21,915 bases of DNA from an uncultured Lachnospiraceae bacterium (GTDB lineage Bacteria > Bacillota > Clostridia > Lachnospirales > Lachnospiraceae), in the NCBI GenBank assembly GCA_910586715.1, contig CAJUJG010000029.1:1-21915 (forward strand). The letters are read 5' to 3'. This document shows, piece after piece, positions 12,689 through 20,280 of the stretch; position 1 is the first letter of the stretch; every line of letters starts with the position of its first letter. Under the pieces are notes generated by a model. It saw only the letters and a program-made list of their open reading frames with translations. It made no database searches and was not told the DNA's origin. The translations under genes and the position numbers were made by a program.

Positions 12689-14152
12689 ATGGAATTATTA
12701 AACGCAGCAAAGACCGGAAAAAAAGAAAGACCGATTAAAGTTCTTCAGTTTGGCGAGGGCAATTTCTTGCGTGCATTTGTGGATTATTTTATCGACATTG
12801 CAAATGAAAAAGGAATGTTTGACGGAGATATTGTTTTGGTGAAGCCGATTGACGGTCCCGGAATTTTAAACATGTTCCATGATCAGGACTGCCAGTATAC
12901 CGTATGCTTAAGAGGCATCGTGGACGGTGAGCCGAAGGTAGAGAAGAGGGTTATCACAAGCGTTGCGGACGTGGTAGACGCATACGCGGAATATCAGAAG
13001 TACAATGATTATGCAAAATTGGATTCTTTAAGATACATTGTTTCCAACACAACGGAGGCAGGTATTGTCTTTGATAATACGGACAAGTTTGAATTAGACC
13101 CGCCTAACACATATCCCGGAAAGCTCTGTAAATTCCTTTATACAAGATATAAGCACTTTAACGGAGCGATGGACAAGGGTCTTGTAATGCTGCCGGTAGA
13201 GCTGATTGACGACAACGGCATTATGTTAAAGAAGTGCGTTGTTGAATTTGCAAAGCTTTGGAATTTGGAAGAGGGCTTTTTGACATGGCTTGACGATGCG
13301 TGCGTATTTACTTCCACACTGGTAGACCGTATTGTTACGGGTTATCCGAGAGACGACGCGGAGGAGCTTTGGAAAGACTTCGGATACCGTGACAATATCG
13401 TTGTTACGGCAGAGCCGTTTGGTCTTTGGGTTATCGAGAGCGCAAAGGACATCAGCAAGGAGTTCCCGCTTCCCGAGGCAGGCTGCCCTGTTATCTTTAC
13501 GGATAATCAGAAGCCGTATAAGCAGAGAAAGGTTCGTATCTTAAACGGCGCACATACATCTTTCGTTCTTGCTTCTTATCTTGCAGGAAACGACTATGTA
13601 AGAGAGTCTATGGAGGATGAAATTATCGGCAACTTCATGCATCAGACGATTTATGATGAAGTGATTCCGACACTGGATCTTCCGAAGGAAGACCTGCTTG
13701 AGTTTGCGCAGGCAGTGAACGGAAGATTTAAAAATCCGTACATCAAGCACGCGCTGCTTGCAATTTCACTGAACTCGGTATCAAAGTGGAGAGCAAGATG
13801 TATGCCGTCACTTTTGGTTTATATGGAACGCAAGGGTGAGCTTCCGAAGCACCTGACTTTCTCGATTGCAGCGTTGATGGCATTCTATACGGGCAGCGAA
13901 ATCCGTGAGAAGGCGTTAATCGGACACAGGGACGGACAGGAATACAACGTGATGGATGATGCGGCAGTGCTTGAGTTCTTTGCCGCAAACAGCGCAAAGC
14001 CGTCGGCTGAGTTTGTGAATGCGTATTTGAGCAACGTTGACTTCCACGGTCAGGATTTGACACAGGTAGCAGGTCTTGCGGACGCGGTTACGGCTTATCT
14101 TGAGGACATCAGGACGCTTGGCATGAGAAAGGCAATCGAAAAGAATTTTTAG
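12689..14152 (+). CDS. uxaB: Tagaturonate reductase (altronate oxidoreductase)
   Basis: This 487-residue member of the mannitol dehydrogenase family reduces D-tagaturonate to D-altronate with NADH, an early step of galacturonate catabolism. The N-terminal Rossmann part opens with VLQFGEGNFLRAFVDYFIDIAN, which is characteristic of UxaB. The catalytic C-terminal domain contains KVRILNGAHTSFV, with the conserved Lys and the NGAHT block. The length is normal. AGGAG at 12676-12680 precedes the ATG by 8 nt. It is first in a run of five pathway genes and uxaA follows after 31 nt. UxaB is favoured over fructuronate reductase by the neighbouring altronate dehydratase. No uronate isomerase (uxaC) is in the window. 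Confidence 0.92.
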   Translation: MELLNAAKTGKKERPIKVLQFGEGNFLRAFVDYFIDIANEKGMFDGDIVLVKPIDGPGILNMFHDQDCQYTVCLRGIVDGEPKVEKRVITSVADVVDAYAEYQKYNDYAKLDSLRYIVSNTTEAGIVFDNTDKFELDPPNTYPGKLCKFLYTRYKHFNGAMDKGLVMLPVELIDDNGIMLKKCVVEFAKLWNLEEGFLTWLDDACVFTSTLVDRIVTGYPRDDAEELWKDFGYRDNIVVTAEPFGLWVIESAKDISKEFPLPEAGCPVIFTDNQKPYKQRKVRILNGAHTSFVLASYLAGNDYVRESMEDEIIGNFMHQTIYDEVIPTLDLPKEDLLEFAQAVNGRFKNPYIKHALLAISLNSVSKWRARCMPSLLVYMERKGELPKHLTFSIAALMAFYTGSEIREKALIGHRDGQEYNVMDDAAVLEFFAANSAKPSAEFVNAYLSNVDFHGQDLTQVAGLADAVTAYLEDIRTLGMRKAIEKNF

Positions 14153-14183
14153 AACTTCAAACTTTTAAAATAGAGGATTAAGA

Positions 14184-15665
14184 ATGGCAAATTTTATTAA
14201 AATCAATGAAAATGATAACGTGGCTGTGGCTTTGGATGTAATTCCGGAGAACACCACGGTCAATGTGGCGGGCAGTGATGTCACGACAACAATGGAGATT
14301 CCGGCTGGACACAAGTTTGCGCTTTTGGACATGCCGGAGGCAACTCCGGTAATCAAGTACGGTTTCCGCATCGGAAACACGACTGCTGCTGTGAAAAAGG
14401 GTGAGTGGATTCACACGCACAATTTAAAGACAGGTTTAGGCGATTTACTGGAGTATTCGTATGAGCCGGATTTTGCCGAAGAGAAGTTTACGGAGGATGC
14501 AACCTTTATGGGTTACAACCGTAAAAACGGCAAGGTTGGCGTGCGCAACGAGATTTGGATTATTCCGACGGTCGGCTGTGTCAACAATGTGGCAAGCAAG
14601 ATTGCGGAGCTGTCAAAGGACCTTGTATGTGAGAATATTGAGGCGGTATGTGCGTTCCCGCATCCTTACGGCTGCTCGCAGATGGGTGACGATCAGGAGC
14701 ATACAAGACAAATCCTTGCAAATCTGATTAATCACCCGAATGCAGGCGGTGTGCTTGTGTTGGGACTTGGCTGTGAGAACAGCAATATTGACGTATTAAA
14801 GGGATATATGGGCGAGATTGATACCGACCGTGTGAAGTTCCTTGTATCGCAGGAGAGCGATGATGAAATCGCGGAGGGTGTTGAAATTGTTAAGGAATTA
14901 GCAAAGTATGCCGCCCAGTTTAAGCGTGAGCCGATTAGCGTGTCAAAGCTTGTGATTGGCATGAAGTGCGGCGGCAGCGACGGATTTTCGGGTATTACGG
15001 CAAATCCGACGGTCGGTCGCTTCTCGGATATTCTGATTAGCAAAAAGGGTACAACCATTCTGACAGAAGTGCCGGAAATGTTCGGTGCGGAGACGATTTT
15101 GATGAACCGCTGCGCAAATGAGGAGCTGTTCAACAAAACGGTTGATTTGATTAACGACTTTAAGAATTATTTTAAGAGCCACAATCAGACGATTTATGAG
15201 AACCCTTCTCCGGGTAATAAGAAGGGCGGTATTTCCACGCTTGAGGACAAGTCGCTTGGCTGTACGCAGAAGTCAGGAAATGCGATTGTGAAGGGCGTTT
15301 TGGCATACGGCGAAATTGTCAGCACGCCGGGATTAAATCTTTTGAGCGCACCGGGAAATGATTTGGTGGCGGCTACGGCGCTTGCGGCGAGCGGCGCGCA
15401 TATCGTGCTGTTTACGACGGGGCGCGGAACACCGTTTGCATGTCCGGTACCGACGATGAAGATTTCAAGCAATTCAAGGCTTGCGGGCAAGAAAGAGAAC
15501 TGGATTGACTTTAATGCCGGTGTGGTTGCGGAAGGTGAGGATCTTGACACGGCAGGACAGCGGTTGTTTGACGAGGTTGTGGCGGTTGCTTCAGGCAAGG
15601 AAGTTAAAAGCGAGAAGGCAGGCTTCCATGATATGGCAATCTTTAAGCAGGGCGTGACACTGTGA
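14184..15665 (+). CDS. uxaA: Altronate dehydratase
   Basis: This 493-residue iron-dependent dehydratase converts D-altronate to 2-keto-3-deoxy-D-gluconate. An N-terminal SAF-type domain covers about residues 1-95 (VALDVIPENTTV, IPAGHKFAL, IHTHNLKTG). The catalytic part has GYNRKNGKVGVRNEIWIIPTVGCVNNVA, CAFPHPYGCSQMGDDQEHT, VLGLGCENSN and GMKCGGSDGFSGITANPTVG, the last with the conserved Cys and Gly cluster. Near the end is SAPGNDLVAATALAASGAHIVLFTTGRGTP. Both domains are present in one chain, as in full-length UxaA. Galactarate and altronate dehydratases share this fold; operon context decides for altronate. Confidence 0.93.
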   Translation: MANFIKINENDNVAVALDVIPENTTVNVAGSDVTTTMEIPAGHKFALLDMPEATPVIKYGFRIGNTTAAVKKGEWIHTHNLKTGLGDLLEYSYEPDFAEEKFTEDATFMGYNRKNGKVGVRNEIWIIPTVGCVNNVASKIAELSKDLVCENIEAVCAFPHPYGCSQMGDDQEHTRQILANLINHPNAGGVLVLGLGCENSNIDVLKGYMGEIDTDRVKFLVSQESDDEIAEGVEIVKELAKYAAQFKREPISVSKLVIGMKCGGSDGFSGITANPTVGRFSDILISKKGTTILTEVPEMFGAETILMNRCANEELFNKTVDLINDFKNYFKSHNQTIYENPSPGNKKGGISTLEDKSLGCTQKSGNAIVKGVLAYGEIVSTPGLNLLSAPGNDLVAATALAASGAHIVLFTTGRGTPFACPVPTMKISSNSRLAGKKENWIDFNAGVVAEGEDLDTAGQRLFDEVVAVASGKEVKSEKAGFHDMAIFKQGVTL

Positions 15666-15671
15666 TGCACA

Positions 15672-15748
15672 GACCCGTGCAGAGGAAGTCCGCCGCTAAA
15701 GCGGCGCACGGGTCGCGCGGCGAGTAGGGAGATAAATGACCCTGCTCG
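15672..15748 (+). repeat. GC-rich tandem hairpins after uxaA
   Basis: Stem GACCCGTGC (15672-15680) pairs with GCACGGGTC (15706-15714) and encloses an inner GCCGC-TAAA-GCGGC hairpin plus an unpaired AGAGGAAGTCC on the 5' side. A second hairpin pairs CGAGTAGGG (15721-15729) with CCCTGCTCG (15740-15748). No T-run follows, so these are unlikely to be terminators. The strongly GC-rich stems contrast with the surrounding sequence. They probably stabilise or process the operon mRNA. Confidence 0.6.
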
Positions 15749-15812
15749 ATTAAAATACAGTGTAGCAGATATAAAATGATAACAAAAAGAGATAAAACGG
15801 AGGATTATTATC

Positions 15813-16847
15813 ATGGCAAAAAAAGTAGTTACAATGGGCGAAATTATGTTAAGACTTTCAACACCCAACAATGAGAAGTTTATTCAGGCGGACGAGTTTG
15901 ACATCAACTATGGCGGCGGCGAGGCAAACGTTGCGGTTTCTCTTGCAAACTATGGACATGAGGCAAGCTTTGTTACGGCAGTTCCTGACAATGAGCTTGG
16001 CGAGTGCGCAATCGCGGCTTTGAGAAAGTATGGCGTTGACACAAAGAATATTGCAAAGTGTGGAGAAAGACTTGGCATTTACTATTTGGAGTCAGGCTCT
16101 TCCATGAGACCTTCCAAGGTTGTATATGACAGAGCGCATTCTTCGATTTCAACAGCGACAGCGGCAGATTTTGATTTTGATAAGATTTTTGAGGGTGTTG
16201 ACTGGTTCCACTTTACAGGTATCACACCGGCAGTTTCCGACTCAGCGGCAGTTCTGACAGAGGAGGCTTTAAAGGCAGCAAAGAAGCATGGTGTTACGGT
16301 TTCCGTAGACCTGAACTTCAGAAAGAAATTATGGTCGTCTGAGAAGGCTCAGAAGGTTATGAAGAACCTGATGCAGTATGTTGACGTATGTATCGGAAAT
16401 GAGGAGGATGCAGAGCTTGTATTGGGCTATAAGCCGGGTAATACAGATGTTACAAGCGGTGACCTTGAGCTTGCGGGCTACAAGTCAATTTTCGAGCAGA
16501 TGGTAGCAGATTACAATTTCCAGTACTGCATTTCTTCTTTGAGAGTTAGCCATTCTGCATCAGACAACGGCTGGTCTGCTTGTATTTATTCAAGAGACAC
16601 GAAGGAATTCTATCACTCAAAAGAGTACAGCATTCATCCGATTGTTGACCGTGTGGGCGGCGGCGATTCGTTTGCGGGCGGCGTGATCTGCGGATTATTG
16701 GATGAAAAGGATTTCAAGGCTGCGCTTGAGTATGGTGTTGCGGCATCGGCATTAAAGCACACAATTCCGGGCGATTTCAACTTGGTATCAAGAAAAGAAG
16801 TTGAGACACTTGCAGGCGGCGACGCTTCAGGAAGGGTTCAACGCTAA
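15813..16847 (+). CDS. kdgK: 2-Keto-3-deoxygluconate kinase (PfkB family)
   Basis: This 344-residue sugar kinase of the ribokinase/PfkB family phosphorylates 2-keto-3-deoxygluconate to KDPG using ATP. Motifs are YGGGEANVAVSLANYGHEASFVTAV near the N-terminus, SVDLNFRKKLW in the middle, and VDRVGGGDSFAGG near the end with the catalytic base Asp285. KDG specificity is inferred from the operon between altronate dehydratase and KDPG aldolase. GGAGG precedes the ATG at normal spacing. The stop codon lies inside the left stem of a long hairpin (16840-16902). Confidence 0.92.
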   Translation: MAKKVVTMGEIMLRLSTPNNEKFIQADEFDINYGGGEANVAVSLANYGHEASFVTAVPDNELGECAIAALRKYGVDTKNIAKCGERLGIYYLESGSSMRPSKVVYDRAHSSISTATAADFDFDKIFEGVDWFHFTGITPAVSDSAAVLTEEALKAAKKHGVTVSVDLNFRKKLWSSEKAQKVMKNLMQYVDVCIGNEEDAELVLGYKPGNTDVTSGDLELAGYKSIFEQMVADYNFQYCISSLRVSHSASDNGWSACIYSRDTKEFYHSKEYSIHPIVDRVGGGDSFAGGVICGLLDEKDFKAALEYGVAASALKHTIPGDFNLVSRKEVETLAGGDASGRVQR

Positions 16848-16948
16848 GAGAAAATCTAAGGTGATAAAAGACATCACCTAAGATTTTCTAAAGCTTAGCG
16901 TTAGGAGAATAAACAACATTCAGAAAAGGCTTCGTGTTGTTTATTCTC
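16840..16948 (+). repeat. Two-hairpin element, copy 1 (after kdgK)
   Basis: Hairpin 1 has outer stem AACGCTAAG/CTTAGCGTT (16840-16848 and 16894-16902) stacked directly on a 17-bp inner helix. The inner helix starts AGAAAATCT and ends AGATTTTCT, with one mismatch inside a CTA/AAG block, and an AAAG bulge on the 3' side. Its loop is AAAAGAC. Hairpin 2 is a perfect 14-bp stem, GAGAATAAACAACA/TGTTGTTTATTCTC (16905-16918 and 16935-16948). A conserved AAGTATAAGA follows. There is no terminal T-run. Confidence 0.65.
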
Positions 16949-17004
16949 TGCATAGATAAGTATAAGATGTAAAAATTTAAGAATATTTAGGAGGAATGAA
17001 AGAA

Positions 17005-17808
17005 ATGGCAAACACAAATCCATTTTCACTTGAGGGTAAGATTGCATTGGTAACAGGTGCGTCTTACGGTATCGGTTTCGCAATCGCAAAGGCTATGGCA
17101 GCAGCAGGCGCTACGATTTGCTTTAACGATATTAAGCAGGAGCTTGTAGATAAGGGTGTAGCGGCATACAAGGAAGAGGGCATTGATGCGCACGGATATG
17201 TATGTGACGTTACAAACGAAGATGCGGTAAACGAGCTGGTAGCGGCGATTGAGAAAGAAGTCGGCGTGATTGATATTTTGGTAAACAACGCAGGCATTAT
17301 CAAGAGAATCCCGATGTGCGAGATGACGGCGGCAGAATTCAGACAGGTTATCGACGTTGACCTGAATGCTCCGTTTATCGTATCGAAGGCAGTTATTCCT
17401 TCTATGATTAAGAAAGGTCACGGAAAGATTATAAACATTTGTTCGATGATGTCAGAGCTTGGACGTGAGACAGTATCGGCTTATGCGGCTGCAAAGGGCG
17501 GCTTAAAGATGCTGACAAAGAATATCTGTTCTGAGTACGGTGAGTTTAATATTCAGTGTAACGGTATCGGACCGGGATACATTGAGACACCGCAGACGGC
17601 GCCTTTGCGTGAGAGACAGCCGGACGGCAGCAGACATCCGTTTGATACGTTTATTTGTGCAAAGACACCTGCAAACAGATGGTTACAGCCGGATGAGCTT
17701 GGCGGACCTGCAGTATTTCTTGCATCAGATGCATCAAATGGCGTAAACGGACACATCCTTTATGTTGACGGCGGTATTTTGGCTTATATCGGAAAACAGC
17801 CGAAATAA
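17005..17808 (+). CDS. SDR-family oxidoreductase, KduD or gluconate 5-dehydrogenase type
   Basis: This classical short-chain dehydrogenase of about 267 residues has the dinucleotide motif TGASYGIG (17-24), NNAG (94-97), and the catalytic Ser147, Tyr160 and Lys164 (YAAAK). The C-terminus RWLQPDELGGPAVFLASDASNGVNGHILYVDGG is like gluconate 5-dehydrogenases and 2-deoxy-gluconate 3-dehydrogenases. In a KDG pathway operon the likely job is interconversion of a keto-deoxy-uronate, for example 5-keto-4-deoxyuronate-derived DKII to KDG (KduD), but 5-keto-gluconate reduction is possible. ATG 17005 is chosen because AGGAGG (16989-16994) lies 10 nt upstream; the in-frame ATG at 16996 is too close. Confidence 0.88.
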   Translation: MANTNPFSLEGKIALVTGASYGIGFAIAKAMAAAGATICFNDIKQELVDKGVAAYKEEGIDAHGYVCDVTNEDAVNELVAAIEKEVGVIDILVNNAGIIKRIPMCEMTAAEFRQVIDVDLNAPFIVSKAVIPSMIKKGHGKIINICSMMSELGRETVSAYAAAKGGLKMLTKNICSEYGEFNIQCNGIGPGYIETPQTAPLRERQPDGSRHPFDTFICAKTPANRWLQPDELGGPAVFLASDASNGVNGHILYVDGGILAYIGKQPK

Positions 17809-17809
17809 T

Positions 17810-17898
17810 TGCGAAGAGAATTTCTAAGTCAGCAAAAGATGCTGACTAACAAATTCTAAAACTTCGCATTGGAAGAACGCAAAAGGACTGCGTTCTTC
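17810..17898 (+). repeat. Two-hairpin element, copy 2 (after SDR gene)
   Basis: Hairpin 1: outer stem TGCGAAG/CTTCGCA (17810-17816, 17862-17868), inner AGAATTT/AAATTCT, internal loop CTA/AAC, apical stem AGTCAGCA/TGCTGACT with loop AAAGA, and an AAAA bulge on the 3' side. Hairpin 2: GAAGAACGCA/TGCGTTCTTC (17872-17881, 17889-17898), loop AAAGGAC. An AAGTATAAGA-like tail follows. The architecture equals that of 16840-16948 while the stem sequences differ. Confidence 0.65.
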
Positions 17899-17937
17899 GC
17901 GTATCGAGATTATTAAGTATAAGAAATGAGGTTAATC

Positions 17938-18900
17938 ATGAACGAAGTATTAGAGAAAATCAGTAAAATCGGTATTGTGCCGGTTGTTGTGTTGGATGAT
18001 GCAAAGGATGCAAAGCCTCTTGCTGAGGCGCTTGTTAAGGGTGGTCTTCCCTGTGCAGAGGTAACATTCAGAACGGCTGCGGCAGAGGAGTCTATCAGAA
18101 TTATGGCGAGCGAGTTCCCTGAGATGCTTGTCGGTGCGGGAACCGTGCTTACGACAGAGCAGGTTGACCGTGCAGTGAACGCGGGCGCAAAATTTATTGT
18201 AAGTCCCGGTCTAAATCCTAAGATTGTGAAATATTGTGTAGATAAGGGGATTCCTGTGACACCCGGTACGGCAAATCCTTCCGATGTGGAGCAGGCAATC
18301 GAGCTTGGACTTGATGTTGTAAAGTTCTTCCCCGCGGAGGCAGCAGGCGGCTTAAACATGATTAAGTCAATGGCGGCTCCTTACACACAGATGAAGTTTA
18401 TGCCGACCGGCGGAATTTCGGCAAAGAATATCTGTGAGTATCTTGCATTTGACAAGATTATTGCGTGCGGCGGTTCCTGGATGGTAAAGAAAGACCTCGT
18501 GGCAGCAGGAAAGTATGATGAGATTCAGGCGCTTACAGAGGAAGCCGTAAGAACCATGCTTGGTTTTGAGTTAAGACATATCGGTGTAAACTGTGAGGAC
18601 GAGGCAGCAGCAGACAGCGTTGCATCAAGATATGACGAATTGTTCGGCTTTACAAAGAAGGTTGGCAACAGCTCTATCTTTGCAGGGATTGAAGTTGAGG
18701 CAATGAAGAAGATTGGACGTGGCAAGAACGGACATATTGCAATCGGTACAAACAGCGTTGCACGCGCAAAGAATTATTTGGAGTCTGTTAAGGGCGTGAA
18801 GTTTATCGAGGAAACGGCTGTTGAAAAGAACGGTAAGCTTACGGCGATTTATCTTGACGAGGAGATAGGCGGATTTGCTGTTCATCTTGTGCAGAAATAA
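17938..18900 (+). CDS. eda: KDPG/KHG aldolase with C-terminal VOC-like domain
   Basis: This 320-residue protein has two parts. Residues 1-~207 form a class I KDPG aldolase: Glu41 in AEVTFRTAAAEE, the phosphate-binding SPGLNP and VTPGTANPSD, the Schiff-base Lys129 in VVKFFPAEAAGG, and FMPTGGIS. It cleaves KDPG to pyruvate and glyceraldehyde-3-phosphate, the last step of this operon. Residues ~210-320 (LRHIGVNCEDE ... GFAVHLVQK) look like a glyoxalase/VOC-type fold, which ordinary Eda of ~210 residues lacks. The role of this extra domain is unknown; binding or detoxifying a sugar-derived aldehyde is possible. ATG 17938 follows GAGG at short spacing; an in-frame ATG at 17926 is less well placed. 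Confidence 0.9.
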   Translation: MNEVLEKISKIGIVPVVVLDDAKDAKPLAEALVKGGLPCAEVTFRTAAAEESIRIMASEFPEMLVGAGTVLTTEQVDRAVNAGAKFIVSPGLNPKIVKYCVDKGIPVTPGTANPSDVEQAIELGLDVVKFFPAEAAGGLNMIKSMAAPYTQMKFMPTGGISAKNICEYLAFDKIIACGGSWMVKKDLVAAGKYDEIQALTEEAVRTMLGFELRHIGVNCEDEAAADSVASRYDELFGFTKKVGNSSIFAGIEVEAMKKIGRGKNGHIAIGTNSVARAKNYLESVKGVKFIEETAVEKNGKLTAIYLDEEIGGFAVHLVQK

Positions 18901-18957
18901 GCACGAAGAGAATTTTAAACCGCGTTCTTTATGAGAGAGCGGATATTCGCATACAAA
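18901..18957 (+). other. Degenerate structured segment after eda
   Basis: CGAAGAGAATTT matches the 5' arm of the element at 17812-17823, but the rest is replaced by a weak CCGC...GCGG hairpin enclosed by CGAA/TTCG. It may be a decayed third copy of the two-hairpin element. Confidence 0.35.
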
Positions 18958-18994
18958 AGAGGCATCACTTCTGTAATTAAGTGGTGCCTTTTTG
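18955..18994 (+). terminator. Rho-independent terminator of the uronate operon
   Basis: GGCATCACTT (18961-18970) pairs with AAGTGGTGCC (18979-18988, one G-U pair) and is followed by TTTTT. It is the first strong terminator after uxaB, so uxaB-eda is probably one operon. Confidence 0.85.
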
Positions 18995-19025
18995 ACAGAG
19001 ACAATGTACTGATGGGAGGTCTGTT

Positions 19026-19328
19026 ATGTACTATAAAATCAACATGGTGACGGAGGAGGACGGTTGGATTGTGATTGACACGGACGACCGTGACGCGGAG
19101 CCTGTAAAAGCGTTGTGCGCAAGCATTGCCGAGGACCTTGGAAAGGAAATGTTCCAGTTGTATGAGGGGGACGCCCAGTTTATGATTAAGGGGGACCCGT
19201 ATAAGCTGGTCTTTCAGTATGACCATATGTTTGGAACGGTGGTGATTCTCGATAATCTTGCGGATAAGGACGCAGTGACTGCTTTATTGGAGCGGCACTT
19301 TGAGAAACTAAAGGATAAAAAAATATAA
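19026..19328 (+). CDS. Small hypothetical protein
   Basis: This 100-residue soluble acidic protein begins MYYKINMVTEEDGWIVIDTD. I recognise no domain. It has alternating strand-like and helix-like segments, no signal peptide and no membrane segment. A strong GGGAGG site 7 nt before the ATG and normal codon use support a real gene. The HIT-family gene begins 20 nt after its stop, so they are probably co-transcribed, but nothing in the sequence links their functions. Confidence 0.7.
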   Translation: MYYKINMVTEEDGWIVIDTDDRDAEPVKALCASIAEDLGKEMFQLYEGDAQFMIKGDPYKLVFQYDHMFGTVVILDNLADKDAVTALLERHFEKLKDKKI

Positions 19329-19348
19329 CAAACACGGGAGGGATTTCT

Positions 19349-19771
19349 ATGGTAGACAATAATTGTGCTTATTGTGCAGAAGGCGAACTGGTTGCAAAAT
19401 TCGGAATTAAGATTTGCGAGCTGGCAGCGACAAAGGTATACTTGTTTAAGGAGCAGAGCCACAAGGGAAGAGTGATTGTGGCAAGTAAGTTTCATGTGAG
19501 TGAGATGATTGAGCTTTCTGACGAGGAGCGCAACGCGTTTTTTGCGGACGTCAATCATGTGGCAAATGCAATTCATAAGGCATTTTCGCCTGACAAGGTA
19601 AATTATGGCGCGTACGGCGATACGGGGCATCATTTGCATTTTCATTTGGTACCCAAGTACAAGGATGATGAATTCGAGTGGGGCGGAACGTTTGCGATGG
19701 ACCCTAAGAGAAAGACGCTGTCCGATGCGGAGTACGATGCGATGATCGCGGAGTTGAAGAAGTATTTATAG
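19349..19771 (+). CDS. HIT-family nucleotide hydrolase/transferase
   Basis: This 140-residue cytosolic protein has the histidine triad GHHLHFHLVPKY (His95, His97, His99), where the middle His forms the nucleotidyl intermediate. The N-terminal CAYC pair (Cys6, Cys9) is common in related HIT proteins and may bind zinc. It also has the usual GRVIVASKFHVSEMIELSDEE block. The likely activity is hydrolysis of adenosine phosphoramidate-like or dinucleotide substrates. GGGAGGG precedes the start at normal spacing. Exact HIT subfamily is not determined. Confidence 0.92.
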   Translation: MVDNNCAYCAEGELVAKFGIKICELAATKVYLFKEQSHKGRVIVASKFHVSEMIELSDEERNAFFADVNHVANAIHKAFSPDKVNYGAYGDTGHHLHFHLVPKYKDDEFEWGGTFAMDPKRKTLSDAEYDAMIAELKKYL

Positions 19772-19808
19772 GAATTTATGGTATCTGCAGGAATCCACGC
19801 TTAGCTGA

Positions 19809-19837
19809 TTGACAAGTTTACATAAGTTTAGTATTCT
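19809..19837 (+). promoter_or_regulatory. Promoter of the HPr-like gene
   Basis: TTGACA (19809-19814) and TATTCT (19832-19837) have exactly a 17-nt spacer. The expected leader before the gene at 19922 is about 78 nt. Confidence 0.75.
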
Positions 19838-19921
19838 GTAAGAGTAGAGAAGCTGCTGAAATTATTTCGCAGGAAGTTACAAAAGAAGAGAAACAGGATA
19901 TTTAATAAAAGGAGATTGGTT

Positions 19922-20158
19922 ATGGGAGTAAAAGTATTGCTGGATTCCGTAGATAAAGTCAGGGATTTTGTGAACATTACAAATAAAACGCCGTATGATA
20001 TTGATTTAATCAGTGGGAAACATACATATCTTGATGCAAAGTCATTGTTGGGTGTTTTGAGCTGCGATTGCAGAAAGCCGCTGGTTCTTGATATTCATGC
20101 GGAGAAAACAGAACGAAGCGAGCTGATGACAAAGCTGGAGAAGTATGTTGTAGCGTAG
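19922..20158 (+). CDS. HPr-like protein lacking the active-site histidine
   Basis: This 78-residue protein aligns by eye with the HPr fold. HTYLDAKSLLGVLSCDCRKPLVLDIHA (residues ~34-60) corresponds to the HPr region around regulatory Ser46, with Ser41 here, followed by the final helix SELMTKLEKYVV. The segment that normally carries the phosphorylated His15 (HARPA) reads SVDKVRDFVNITNK, so there is no His for sugar phosphotransfer. It is therefore unlikely to be a PTS phosphocarrier and may be regulatory or structural. ATG 19922 follows AAAGGAGA at good spacing; a TTG at 19916 is in frame but worse. It has its own promoter and terminator. Confidence 0.75.
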   Translation: MGVKVLLDSVDKVRDFVNITNKTPYDIDLISGKHTYLDAKSLLGVLSCDCRKPLVLDIHAEKTERSELMTKLEKYVVA

Positions 20159-20169
20159 CGGATTTGGGA

Positions 20170-20211
20170 AAGGCTTTCGGCGTGATTTAATGCGTCGGAA
20201 GTCTTTTTTAC
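20170..20211 (+). terminator. Terminator after the HPr-like gene
   Basis: AAAGGCTTTCGGCG pairs with CGTCGGAAGTCTTT (several G-U pairs), with a TGATTTAATG loop and a following T-run. Confidence 0.75.
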
Positions 20212-20280
20212 CGTAAAAGAATCGTTTTTTTGCAGGCGCATGAAGCTTTTGACGCGGCTTCAGATTGTGTCGGTGATTGA

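Noticed and set aside
20242..20262. TGAAGC/GCTTCA hairpin as terminator for the minus-strand gene ending at 20281
   Set aside because: On the minus strand no U-tract follows the stem.
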